NCBI RefSeq assembly: GCF_029223285.1
Contig: NZ_JARHUJ010000001.1
Coordinates: 1,054,001 to 1,118,000, forward strand
Source: Paraflavitalea sp. CAU 1676
GTDB lineage: Bacteria > Bacteroidota > Bacteroidia > Chitinophagales > Chitinophagaceae
Reading direction: 5' to 3'
Length of the DNA: 64,000 bases
Shown here: positions 25,065-33,534 of the stretch, in pieces
Position numbering within the stretch: position 1 is the stretch's first letter
Layout of the letters: each line of letters starts with the position of its first letter
Position numbers and translations under genes: made by a program
The notes under the pieces: model-generated
The model's input: only the letters and a program-made list of their open reading frames with translations
Told to the model about the DNA's origin: nothing
Database searches by the model: none

Positions 25065-26204
25065 ATGTTTAAACCCTTATTGGCTGTATGGAAAGGGCCA
25101 TGGTACAGGAAACTGGTACTGATCGTGAGCTTGCTGGTGGCTTCGCTGTATCCCATTCACCGCAACTTCGATCATGGTTTGGGTTTCTGGCAATACCAGC
25201 GTCACCTCGATTTCATGCGCGGCGAATCGCCTTTCTTCAATCCCTGGCAATACCGGGTGCTTTGTCCGTATGTGGTAGAAGGCGGTAAATGGGCTTACGA
25301 ACATACGGTCGATAAAGTGGTGCCACTGGAGAAGATCAAGCAGTTTGATCCGGTGAAGGCGGCAGGTTCTACGGTTGAACAGGAAACCCTGGTGAATCGA
25401 AAGGACGCGATTATCTACCTCATCGTGTTTGCGGCTTTCCGGTTTTTGCTGAATGTGATGATCTACCTCTTTGCGTTTTCCATCTTCGCTTATTATACGC
25501 GCAACCAATGGCTCAATGCGCTGGGTATTTTTCTTGTCTCGCTCGCGATGGGGAACGCCGTGTTCAACAGCGACCTCTCGCTCAATACTTATTTCGATCT
25601 CATGCTATTCCTGTGGATGGCTTGCGTGGTATTGTATAAGGCGAGCGGCTGGTGGATTGTACCGATCACCATTTTGGGTATCCTTAACCGGGAAACGGCC
25701 CTGATGATCCCCGGCCTTTATTTTCTGGCGGCGGCTGTTGACCCGGCCAACGAAAAGAAGTTGTTTGGAATTCCTTTCCTGCGCAATCCTCCGCGTACTA
25801 CCTGGATAGTTACTATAGTTTCTCTCATTGCTTTCGTCGCTATATTCATGGCCATCCGGGCACACTATGGCTATCGCCCGCCAGGCCTGGCTATAGAACA
25901 CAACCTGCCATTCGGGTTACCGGTTCTCAAGTTCAATCTTACCGGTAAATATGGTGTGCAGGCTTTTATCGAGATATATGGGGTACTGGGCTTTTTGCCG
26001 CTGGCCTGGTTCTTCTGCTTCCGGTATTTACCGGTGCTGCTGCGCGCCTGGTCGCTCATCTTATTGCCGCTGTGGTTATGCATTCACTTTGTATCGACGC
26101 AGGCAGGCGAAAGCCGGTATTACCTGGTTACGCTGATCCTGGTGCTGATACCGATGGTGTTTGAAATGATCAAGCGGTCGGACAAAAAACTGGCGACTGA
26201 GTAA
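25065..26204 (+). CDS. Polytopic membrane protein, possible GT-C transferase
   Basis: 379 residues with about eight or nine hydrophobic helices. The first periplasmic loop reads HRNFDHGLGFWQYQRHLDF and NPWQYRVLCPYVVEG; the N-P-W-x-Y-R-V-L pattern occurs in bacterial membrane proteins of the GT-C type. A loop LNRETALMIPGLY is also typical. It follows the HAD gene by 131 bases on the same strand, ahead of a strong terminator, so it is probably the last gene of the operon. It may be the transferase using the polyprenyl-phosphoryl pentose; no direct evidence. Confidence 0.6.
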   Translation: MFKPLLAVWKGPWYRKLVLIVSLLVASLYPIHRNFDHGLGFWQYQRHLDFMRGESPFFNPWQYRVLCPYVVEGGKWAYEHTVDKVVPLEKIKQFDPVKAAGSTVEQETLVNRKDAIIYLIVFAAFRFLLNVMIYLFAFSIFAYYTRNQWLNALGIFLVSLAMGNAVFNSDLSLNTYFDLMLFLWMACVVLYKASGWWIVPITILGILNRETALMIPGLYFLAAAVDPANEKKLFGIPFLRNPPRTTWIVTIVSLIAFVAIFMAIRAHYGYRPPGLAIEHNLPFGLPVLKFNLTGKYGVQAFIEIYGVLGFLPLAWFFCFRYLPVLLRAWSLILLPLWLCIHFVSTQAGESRYYLVTLILVLIPMVFEMIKRSDKKLATE

Positions 26205-26302
26205 GGGGCAAAAACAGGCCAGGCCGCACGAAGCGGCCCGGCGAGTAGAATCAATGTTCATGGTTTTATTCGTCTAAAAAGCTCTTGATGATATTTTGTT
26301 TA

Positions 26303-26338
26303 AGGCCGGGGAAGCTATAAGCTTTCCTGGCTTTTTTT
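26303..26338 (+). terminator. Terminator of the arabinose-type operon
   Basis: A 14-bp stem with three G-U pairs (AGGCCGGGGAAGCT with AGCTTTCCTGGCTT) has a 3-base loop and runs into seven T residues. A second GC hairpin (26222-26238, GGCCGC/GCGGCC) stands closer to the stop. Confidence 0.8.
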
Positions 26339-26374
26339 ATGCAGGTTGAGGCGCGATGATAAAGGCGCACTGTG

Positions 26375-28285
26375 TTATTGCTTCACGATCTTCCGGATCT
26401 CACGCAGCTTGCCGCCAATCGTTACTTCCAACAGGTAGATGCCCGGGTTCATCGTTTTGGCGGGCAGTTTGATGATAAGCTGCTCCTCCTGCTTGTTCCA
26501 TTGTTGCTGCTGCACGATCCTTCCTTCCAGGCTGATCCATTTTATTTGCAGTATGCCTTTGTTTGAATCGTTTATTTCGATCGTTAGTTGATCCTTTACC
26601 GGGTTGGGATAATAGGCGAGCCGGCTGATAAGACGATTGCCTGTGATCTTCACCAGCGATGAGTAGTGGGTGGTTTTACCCTGGCTGTTCACCAGCTTCA
26701 ACCGGTAATACTGCGTTGCGGGGTGTTCGGTAGCATCAATGAAACTATAGTTGTTCGCATACAGGCTGTTTCCTGCCCCCTTCACGGTGCCAATGGTGGT
26801 GAACTGCTGGCCATCGCTGCTGCGCTCTATCTCGAAATGGTCGTTGTCATCTTCCTGGGCGGTTGACCAGGTGAGGGTAGTAGTGCCCTTTTGGTTGTTG
26901 CCTTTGAACCAGCTGAGTTGGGTGGGCATGGTCATCGCTGAAGAGTTGACCGTTACGATATCGGTGCTCTTGGCGCCACCTGCATCGGTGGTTTCGAGTT
27001 GGAACTGATAGGTGCCTATCAACAGGTTGGTAATATCGGGATTGGCCACTGTGCTGTTTGAGAAAGTATACATGGCGGGGCCGCTCACTTTGGTCCACTT
27101 ATAAGTAAGGGTGGCGCCATCGGGATCGTAAGAGTCGCTGCCGTGTAAGGTAGCGGCCGATACATCGGTAGTTTGATCGGCGCCTGCTTCCGTTACAGGA
27201 GCGATGTTGCTGGCAGTGCCGGCCACTACGGTGATGTTCACGGTCTTGGTTACGTAGTCGGCGCGATCGTCCACTACTTTCAGCTCGAAGGTATAAGTGC
27301 CGGCAGTGGTGAGTCCGTTGATGCGTGTCAGTCCGTCGGTAGATACCGCTGTTACGATGCTACTGGTAACGGGCCCGGCCGTTTGTTTCCAGATAAACCG
27401 TTCTATATAACCATCGGCATCGGTTGAGCGGGCGCCGCTCAGGTAAGCAAAGCCTGTTCCTGTAGAGATCGTGAGGTTATTGCCTGTGTTGGCGATGGGA
27501 CGCCTGTTGACCGGTTTACTTTTATCTTTCCCCAGCAGCCATTCGTATACATTGGGATTGTGGCTGCTATAGTTGGTACTGAAGGCCCGGTCCCACGAGT
27601 TGTGACCACCGGTGGGGTAAATGTCCAGGTAGGCTTTTTCGGCGGCGCCGCAATTGTTGATGCCGCCTACGATGGCGCTGGTACAATTGGCCTGCGTAGT
27701 GCCGTCGTTTTGTGAATGCGTGGCCCACACCGGTAAATTGGCCCTGGCGATATTGCAATAATCGTTGGTTTGGCAGGTGGGGGCAGTTGGGGCGATGGCG
27801 TTGAGTTGTTTCGCATTGGCTATCGACGCGCCGGGATAATCCCAGGTGCCGCCGCCGCCCAGGCTAAGGCCTATCAATGATATACGGTTGGTATCTACAT
27901 TCAAATTGGCTTTAGCGTATTTGATCATTTCTTCTACATAGAAATTGTACCACCAGCCGTAGGTGTCGGCAAGTTGGGGCGACAGTACCAGGAAAGTTTG
28001 CCATTTGCCATTCCAGAAGAAGCGCATGTTATGACCATTCTTAATAAGTTTGGGTACGCTCTCCTGGGTTACGTTCTGTAATTGTGTGGTGCCATTGCCT
28101 TTTTGTCCGGTACCATGTAAGAAGATGATGAGTGGATACTTAGGACCGGTGGCATCGTAATCGGTGGGGGTGTACTGTAAGAATCCAATCCTTTGACCAT
28201 TGGCTGCTGTGAGGCTTTTTTCTACCTGTTGTGCGCTTACGATCAGGCACACGAGGAGGCTCACCATGAGTAACGTGGTTTTCAT
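26375..28285 (-). CDS. Secreted esterase/depolymerase-like hydrolase with T9SS type A sorting domain
   Basis: 636 residues. Signal peptide (1-18, LIVSAQ). Alpha/beta-hydrolase domain to about 255 with FLHGTG (55-60), nucleophile Ser141 in GLSLGG, Asp194 (SQNDGT) and His228 (TGGHNSW) as likely triad. Two PKD/Ig-like modules follow (about 265-355 and 360-450; ARSTDADGYIERF and SDSYDPDGATLTYKW). The end (AYYPNPVKDQLTIEI ... NPGIYLLEVTIGG) is a type A T9SS sorting domain. It probably cleaves ester bonds of a polysaccharide or polyester outside the cell. It is monocistronic. Confidence 0.87.
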   Translation of the reverse strand: MKTTLLMVSLLVCLIVSAQQVEKSLTAANGQRIGFLQYTPTDYDATGPKYPLIIFLHGTGQKGNGTTQLQNVTQESVPKLIKNGHNMRFFWNGKWQTFLVLSPQLADTYGWWYNFYVEEMIKYAKANLNVDTNRISLIGLSLGGGGTWDYPGASIANAKQLNAIAPTAPTCQTNDYCNIARANLPVWATHSQNDGTTQANCTSAIVGGINNCGAAEKAYLDIYPTGGHNSWDRAFSTNYSSHNPNVYEWLLGKDKSKPVNRRPIANTGNNLTISTGTGFAYLSGARSTDADGYIERFIWKQTAGPVTSSIVTAVSTDGLTRINGLTTAGTYTFELKVVDDRADYVTKTVNITVVAGTASNIAPVTEAGADQTTDVSAATLHGSDSYDPDGATLTYKWTKVSGPAMYTFSNSTVANPDITNLLIGTYQFQLETTDAGGAKSTDIVTVNSSAMTMPTQLSWFKGNNQKGTTTLTWSTAQEDDNDHFEIERSSDGQQFTTIGTVKGAGNSLYANNYSFIDATEHPATQYYRLKLVNSQGKTTHYSSLVKITGNRLISRLAYYPNPVKDQLTIEINDSNKGILQIKWISLEGRIVQQQQWNKQEEQLIIKLPAKTMNPGIYLLEVTIGGKLREIRKIVKQ

Positions 28286-28585
28286 AGAGGTTTGATTTTA
28301 GGGTCAACAAACTAGGGGCTGGTGATGGCATTCCATGCTGATCGTTACAGGCAGCCCCGGTACGGATGATTGGGTTCGTGCTCCAAAAAATACAATTACT
28401 ATACCATTTGATCCATTGGCATGTTATGAATGCAGAAAAGCGGCAAAATCGAGTGGTTTTGCAAGGGGCTGGTAAAATCCCCATGAAAATGCTGGTAGAA
28501 TCCTGGTCCGGAAAATAACATCGGCTGCCAACGTATTAAGTTTTTTGGCCAATTTAATTTGGTGGCCATCTATCTTTGCGCAAAC
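28286..28585. other. Divergent spacer between esterase and MFS gene
   Basis: 300 bases without a gene. It carries the promoter of the MFS gene (28544-28578). On the esterase side a 7-bp inverted repeat (GGGGCTG near 28313, CAGCCCC near 28353) could fold in the esterase leader. No known RNA family is recognised. Confidence 0.5.
28544..28578 (+). promoter_or_regulatory. Bacteroidota promoter of the MFS gene
   Basis: TTTG at 28544-28547 and TATCTTTG at 28571-28578 match the -33 and -7 elements of Bacteroidota sigma-70 promoters with 23 bases between them. The expected start of transcription falls at or within a few bases of the ATG at 28586, so the mRNA may be leaderless. Confidence 0.65.
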
Positions 28586-29722
28586 ATGAGCAGCTATAAA
28601 CCCTTAACACATCGTATTGCAGCTTCCTGCTTCTTTTTTGTATGCGGGTTTATTTTTGCCACCTGGGCTTCCCGGATCCCCGCCATTAAAGATCAGTTCC
28701 ACCTCAACGAGGCCGAACTGGGAGCAGTGCTATTCATGTTGCCCCTGGGTGCGTTGGTGGCTTTGCCGCTGGCTGGATGGGCTGTATCGGTATTGGGCAG
28801 CCGGCTCATCAATTACATCGCCGCGATCACTTATGCTATCGTATTGTTGTTGATCGGTTATAGCCATTCAGTCGCTTTGCTCTCGGCTTCCTTGTTCTTC
28901 TTTGGCTTTTGCGGTAATGTGTTGAATATTTCCATGAATACGCAGGCCCTGCTGGTGCAGGAAGAAATGTATGATAAATCCTTGCTCTCTTCGTTTCATG
29001 GTTTGTGGAGCATCGGTGCGATGATCGGGGCCGCGCTGGGCGGTTATACGATGAAGACAGGTGCTACCACGCGCGGACATTTTTTGATCGTGGCGGGTAT
29101 CGTGCTGGTCCTTTCCACGATGGCCGTGTTTTATACCATCCGAAAAGGAAAACCTGCGGGCGAGCAAAAGATCTTTGCCTGGCCCGATAAAACTTTGTGG
29201 CTGCTGGGCGCCATTTGTTTCTGCTGTGCGATCTGTGAAGGAGCGATGGCCGACTGGAGTTCTTTGTTCTACAAACAGGTGCTGAACGATCTGAAGCGCG
29301 TAAGCACCACGGGGTATATGGTATTTGCCTGCATGATGGCGCTGGGCCGGCTGATCGGTGATGTGGTGATCGGCAGGCTGAGTTATAAAGGCGCCTTGGT
29401 GCTGGATGGTATCCTGATCACCATCGGCCTGATCGTTGCCACTACGCTTGCTTTCCCGGTGGCGGTGATCATCGGATTTGGATTGATCGGTTTTGGCGTG
29501 GCTACCGTGATCCCGATTGTATATAGTTTGAGCGCCAAAACCACCACGATGAGTACGAGTGCCGCGTTGGCGGCTGTGAGTACAGTAGGCTTCTCCGGAT
29601 TTTTGGTAGGGCCGCCCATGATCGGTTTCATTGCTCATCAAACAGGGTTGCGTTATGCGCTTATGTTATTGTCCCTCCTGGGCATCGTGATCTTGTGGCT
29701 TTGCCGCAAGGTGAAGAACTGA
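28586..29722 (+). CDS. MFS transporter
   Basis: 378 residues from the ATG at 28586 (the frame opens at 28559, but the promoter overlaps that part). Twelve hydrophobic helices are visible. Loop 2-3 has ASRIPAIKDQFHLNEAELG, and the conserved ALPLAG-type helix follows. It resembles the YbjJ/fucose-permease-like branch of the major facilitator superfamily, which moves sugars or exports small molecules by proton coupling. Substrate unknown. It is a single gene divergent from the esterase, so uptake of a released product is conceivable. Confidence 0.85.
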   Translation: MSSYKPLTHRIAASCFFFVCGFIFATWASRIPAIKDQFHLNEAELGAVLFMLPLGALVALPLAGWAVSVLGSRLINYIAAITYAIVLLLIGYSHSVALLSASLFFFGFCGNVLNISMNTQALLVQEEMYDKSLLSSFHGLWSIGAMIGAALGGYTMKTGATTRGHFLIVAGIVLVLSTMAVFYTIRKGKPAGEQKIFAWPDKTLWLLGAICFCCAICEGAMADWSSLFYKQVLNDLKRVSTTGYMVFACMMALGRLIGDVVIGRLSYKGALVLDGILITIGLIVATTLAFPVAVIIGFGLIGFGVATVIPIVYSLSAKTTTMSTSAALAAVSTVGFSGFLVGPPMIGFIAHQTGLRYALMLLSLLGIVILWLCRKVKN

Positions 29723-29900
29723 TCGTTGCGAAAATGCCCGTTTCCCCGGCCGCTTATGCCGCATAGTTGGGTGTCTTTATGCACGATTTTGTGGTGCTTT
29801 TTAACGACGTTTTAATATCTGTTATAGCACTGTTAAGGATGTTCCACTACTGAACCATGGCACTTGTTTTTTCGTCTACATAAGCGAAAACAATAACGCA

Positions 29901-30536
29901 ATGAAAAACATCCTCTTAACGATTAGTGCAGTGGCGACGCTGGGGCTATTGGGAAGTTGTACCAAGGAACCGCTCAATAACCTCACAGAAGACGAAAGCC
30001 GTATCTACATTTCCAATTACGATAGTACTGCGCAGTTTAGTAGTTATAAGACCTTCAGTATTGTGGACTCTGTGGCCGTTATCTCCAACAACCGGTTGGA
30101 GGGAAAAGCAGTGTCTGATTTCGATGTGGCGGTGATCGCGGCATTGAAAAGCAGGCTGCAGCAGCAGGGCTATACCCTGGTGGGCAAAGACCAGGATCCG
30201 GACCTGGGTATTAACGTGAGCCGCATCTACAATACCTACACCGGCATTGTAAGTTATCCTGATTACTGGGGTAGTTATTATGGCTACTATGACCCTTTCT
30301 ACTGGGGCTATCCGGGATATGGGTATGGGTTTCCTTCTTACTATGGTACCTACTCGATCAAAGAAGGAGCGCTTTCTATCGATGCGCTCGATTTGAAAGA
30401 TGCCGGCGCCGATAAAAAGATCAATGGCATCTGGATGGGCTTGGTACGCGGATCGGGTGTATTCAGGACTGCCAACGTTCCCACGCATATCAGCCGGCTG
30501 TTCGATCAATCGGCTTACTTCAAGGCGAATCAATAA
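29901..30536 (+). CDS. DUF4136 lipoprotein
   Basis: 211 residues. The signal peptide ends in a good lipobox LLGSC (Cys about 20). The DUF4136 pattern follows: YDSTAQFSSYKTFSIVD, then DFDVAVIAALKSRLQQQGYTL, DPDLGINVSRIYNT, a Tyr/Gly-rich loop (YWGSYYGYYDPFYWGYPGYG), and a C-terminal LKDAGADKKINGIWMG block. Members are envelope lipoproteins of unknown function in many Bacteroidota. Twenty-six bases separate it from the next gene, so the two probably form an operon ended by the terminator at 31217. Confidence 0.88.
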   Translation: MKNILLTISAVATLGLLGSCTKEPLNNLTEDESRIYISNYDSTAQFSSYKTFSIVDSVAVISNNRLEGKAVSDFDVAVIAALKSRLQQQGYTLVGKDQDPDLGINVSRIYNTYTGIVSYPDYWGSYYGYYDPFYWGYPGYGYGFPSYYGTYSIKEGALSIDALDLKDAGADKKINGIWMGLVRGSGVFRTANVPTHISRLFDQSAYFKANQ

Positions 30537-30562
30537 TTCCTGCACGTAAAAACGATTAAACA

Positions 30563-31183
30563 ATGAAAACATCCTATAAGATATTCGCAGTGCTGGTAGC
30601 CGGACTTTTCGTGGCGGGCGCCGCACGCGCACAGGAGGGGCGCTTACACCTCAACATCAATTATACGATCAGTACGCCGGTGGGCGATTTCAAGGATTTT
30701 ATCAATAAGACAACTTACCGGAGCTGGGCCGCGTCTTTACTGTATGGCATCAACGATAAGGTGTCGGTAGGGTTGGGAACGGGCTTCCAGGATTTCTACC
30801 AAAAGTATCCACGGGATACGTATAAGCTGGAAGGCGGCGGTGATATCTCCGCAGTAGTATCTAACTCGGTACAGGCTATTCCTGTATTGGCGCAGGTGCA
30901 GTATAATTTTAGTCCGCAAGCCATTGTGCAGCCCTATGTAGGGGTTGGAGTAGGTGGCAACCTGATCCTGTATCGCCAGTTCCTGGGTGAGTTTGGCAGC
31001 AGCAAAACGAAATTCGGCTTTGCGGCAAGGCCCGAGGCTGGTGTGTTCATTCCTTTCCGCAAGGGCGGGCCGGCGGGCATCACGCTACGGGCCGATTACA
31101 ACTGCATGCCTGTTAATTATAATGATCTGCAGGGAATGGATAACTGGGGCGCCGGAATAGGCGTAAAGTTCCCCCTTCAATAA
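30563..31183 (+). CDS. Outer-membrane beta-barrel protein
   Basis: 206 residues with a signal peptide (to about AARAQ, residue 24) and alternating strands of a small barrel: LHLNINYTISTPVGDF, VSVGLGTGFQDF, VQPYVGVGVGGNLILY, ITLRADYNCMPVNY, GAGIGVKFPLQ. The last strand ends in a hydrophobic residue pattern close to the BAM signal, though with Gln at the end. Function unknown; probably small porin-like or structural. Second gene after the DUF4136 lipoprotein. Confidence 0.8.
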   Translation: MKTSYKIFAVLVAGLFVAGAARAQEGRLHLNINYTISTPVGDFKDFINKTTYRSWAASLLYGINDKVSVGLGTGFQDFYQKYPRDTYKLEGGGDISAVVSNSVQAIPVLAQVQYNFSPQAIVQPYVGVGVGGNLILYRQFLGEFGSSKTKFGFAARPEAGVFIPFRKGGPAGITLRADYNCMPVNYNDLQGMDNWGAGIGVKFPLQ

Positions 31184-31216
31184 AAGATTTTTCTGGTGCT
31201 GAAAGTTTGATGAGAA

Positions 31217-31250
31217 AGGCCCTGCACTTTGTTGCGGGGCCTGGTTTTTT
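31217..31250 (+). terminator. Rho-independent terminator
   Basis: AGGCCCTGCA pairs with TGCGGGGCCT (one G-U pair) across a 6-base loop, and GG plus six T residues follow. It ends the DUF4136/outer-membrane protein unit. Confidence 0.85.
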
Positions 31251-31270
31251 GTATACAAGTTGTAATGCGA

Positions 31271-31822
31271 TCAATTGAGTTGCGGGTCGATGGGAAAGTT
31301 GGCCATCATTTCGTAATCGCCGCCCAGTAGTTTCAGCGAGTCTTTCCAGATCTCGGCGGTATTGCCGTGAAAGACGATCTTCCTGGTGGCTTCGGCGGTG
31401 AGCCAGGAGTTTTCTTTAAGTTCGTCGTTGAGCTGTCCGCTGCCCCAGCCGGAGTAGCCTATGTAGAAGCGAATCTTGTTGAGGTCGATCGATCCGTCAC
31501 GGATAAGGTTAATAGCCGTTTCGAAGTCGCCGCCCCAGTAGATGCCATCCAGTACCTGGAAGCTGCCGGGAATGAGGGCGGGGTATTGATGCAGAAAATG
31601 TATGGTGTCCATTTGAACGGGGCCGCCGTAAAAAACAGGGAGTTTGAGCTCGTCCAGGTCATTCATTAACTCATTCAGTGTGTGTTCATAAGCCCGGTTG
31701 ATGACGAATCCGAAACTGCCTTCGTCCTGGTGATCGCAGAGAAAAACCACCGTTCTCATAAAGTTGGGGTCTTTGAGAAATGGCTCTGCTATCAACAACG
31801 TTCCTGGTCCCGGTTTTATCAT
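31271..31822 (-). CDS. YqgE/AlgH family protein
   Basis: 183 residues, cytoplasmic. Family blocks: PGTLLIAEPFLKDPNFMRTVV (split here as start of the domain), GSFGFVINR, FYGGPVQMDTIHFLH and FYIGYSGWGSGQL. YqgE proteins are widespread; their biochemical role is not settled. Single gene, convergent with the outer-membrane protein gene. Confidence 0.92.
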   Translation of the reverse strand: MIKPGPGTLLIAEPFLKDPNFMRTVVFLCDHQDEGSFGFVINRAYEHTLNELMNDLDELKLPVFYGGPVQMDTIHFLHQYPALIPGSFQVLDGIYWGGDFETAINLIRDGSIDLNKIRFYIGYSGWGSGQLNDELKENSWLTAEATRKIVFHGNTAEIWKDSLKLLGGDYEMMANFPIDPQLN

Positions 31823-32022
31823 ATTCCTAAATTAAGACTTATATACTGCTGGCAAAATGATTGTTTAAAAATTGGGATTCGTTACACAAATCTTCCTAAG
31901 TTAGCGTTTTGGCGGATGGCGTTGTCGTTTCCGGAGAGGAGCGGGGCCGTCATCCTTGATAAAACTTAGTTAAATACATTTTGCCCGATCCCTTACCACT
32001 GGCGGTTCTGTTGCCTGTTTAG

Positions 32023-32030
32023 TAAATTTG
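32023..32030 (+). promoter_or_regulatory. Possible -7 box of the histidine kinase gene
   Basis: TAAATTTG matches the Bacteroidota -7 consensus TAnnTTTG 80 bases before the ATG at 32110. No good TTTG at the -33 position is visible. Confidence 0.4.
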
Positions 32031-32109
32031 CCGATTGGAAATTGTCTGCTTTTGAAGAAAAGTCCCAACGGCTCGCCAGATGGCTGAATTGCTGTGTAAC
32101 AGGCAGGTA

Positions 32110-33534
32110 ATGGAGGTGGCGCTAAAAACATATCAGTTGCAATTAAGGAAAGTATTCCCTATCATCATCGTATTGATCAGCCTTTCGCTGATAGGGACGA
32201 TATATGTGCAATACAATTGGCTGCAAACCATGCTCGCGGATAAGCATGAAGATTTCAAGTTCAAAATGACGCGCGGCATGGATGAAGTGGGCAAGCTGCT
32301 CATGGAGCAGAAAGGCACCCTGCCCTCACTCAAGAACTACCGCACCAAGCCGGGATTCAACTGGCCTTCCGAACAGTTCCAGATGGAATTGATGAAGCCG
32401 CCCACCATCGCTCAAAAGTTTACGGAATTTGAAGTGGAGGAGAAATTGCGTAAAGCTTTCGACAACCACGACCTGCACAACCTCAAGTTTGAATTCGCGA
32501 TCAACTCGAATGTGAACCTGATGTCGTACGAGCTGAAGTCGAAAGGCTTCATGAAGGCGGCAGAAGACATCGATACCGCCAATGGTAATAATATCACGTT
32601 TATTTATTATTTCTCTCCGCCCAGCGGCAGTGACCTGGAAAACCTGGTGCCGGAAGAGAATATGATCGTTATCGTACCCAATGTAAAGAAGATCATCCTG
32701 CAGCAAATGAAATGGATGATCGTGGGGGCCGCTTTCTTTACGATCATGATCATCGCTGCTTTCTATGTGACGGTAACAGCGCTGCTGCGTCAGAAAAAAC
32801 TTAGTGAGATCAAGAATGATTTCATTAACAATATGACGCATGAGTTCAAAACCCCGCTGGCCACCATCTCGCTGGCCGTGGATGCCCTCCGCAACGACAA
32901 GGTGATGCAGGACCGCACCAAGATGGATTATTTCAGCAGCATCATCAAAGAAGAGAACAAGCGGATGAACAAGCATGTGGAAACGATTCTGCAGGCTGCT
33001 GTGATGGACCGCCAGGAGTTGCAGCTCAACAAGCAACCTATTCATGTGCACGACCTCATCAACGAGATCATGGACAACTATGTGCTGCAGTTGGATGATA
33101 AAAATGGTCATGCCGACCTTAACCTGAGTGCCCGCCAGGATTACATTGAAGCTGATCCTGTACACTTCCGCAATCTTATTTCCAACCTCATCGATAATGC
33201 CGTTAAGTACTCAAAAGAAAACCTGGAGCTGAAGATCACCACGCACAGTACGAGCAAGAACCTCGTGATCCGTGTGGAAGACAACGGCATCGGTATGAGT
33301 AAAGAAACGGTGCGTCGCATCTTCGAGAAGTTTTACCGCGCACATACCGGTAACATCCACAACGTAAAAGGATTTGGACTTGGTCTTAGCTATGTGAAGA
33401 CCATCGTTGACGCCCATAACGGGAAGATCAAGGTGGAAAGCGTACTGGGCAAGGGGTCGGCCTTCACCCTGGAATTGCCACTACTCAAGAAAAAGCCTGT
33501 TGACGAAACAGCAAGCATCCATCACCATAGCTGA
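32110..33534 (+). CDS. Membrane sensor histidine kinase (orphan)
   Basis: 474 residues from the ATG at 32110; an in-frame ATG at 32080 adds ten. One helix at about 17-36, a periplasmic sensor region of about 165 residues, a second helix at about 203-225, no clear HAMP, then the kinase. The phosphoacceptor His is in NNMTHEFKTPLATISLA; N box NLISNLIDNAVKYS; G1 DNGIGMS; F box EKFYRAHTG; G2 GFGLGLSYVKTI. All catalytic blocks are intact. No response regulator lies beside it. Its last 50 bases overlap the 3' end of queA on the other strand. Confidence 0.9.
   Translation: MEVALKTYQLQLRKVFPIIIVLISLSLIGTIYVQYNWLQTMLADKHEDFKFKMTRGMDEVGKLLMEQKGTLPSLKNYRTKPGFNWPSEQFQMELMKPPTIAQKFTEFEVEEKLRKAFDNHDLHNLKFEFAINSNVNLMSYELKSKGFMKAAEDIDTANGNNITFIYYFSPPSGSDLENLVPEENMIVIVPNVKKIILQQMKWMIVGAAFFTIMIIAAFYVTVTALLRQKKLSEIKNDFINNMTHEFKTPLATISLAVDALRNDKVMQDRTKMDYFSSIIKEENKRMNKHVETILQAAVMDRQELQLNKQPIHVHDLINEIMDNYVLQLDDKNGHADLNLSARQDYIEADPVHFRNLISNLIDNAVKYSKENLELKITTHSTSKNLVIRVEDNGIGMSKETVRRIFEKFYRAHTGNIHNVKGFGLGLSYVKTIVDAHNGKIKVESVLGKGSAFTLELPLLKKKPVDETASIHHHS

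Noticed and set aside
32326-33165. 279-residue minus-strand frame
   Set aside because: Antisense to the histidine kinase; no domain, and no promoter or start signal.
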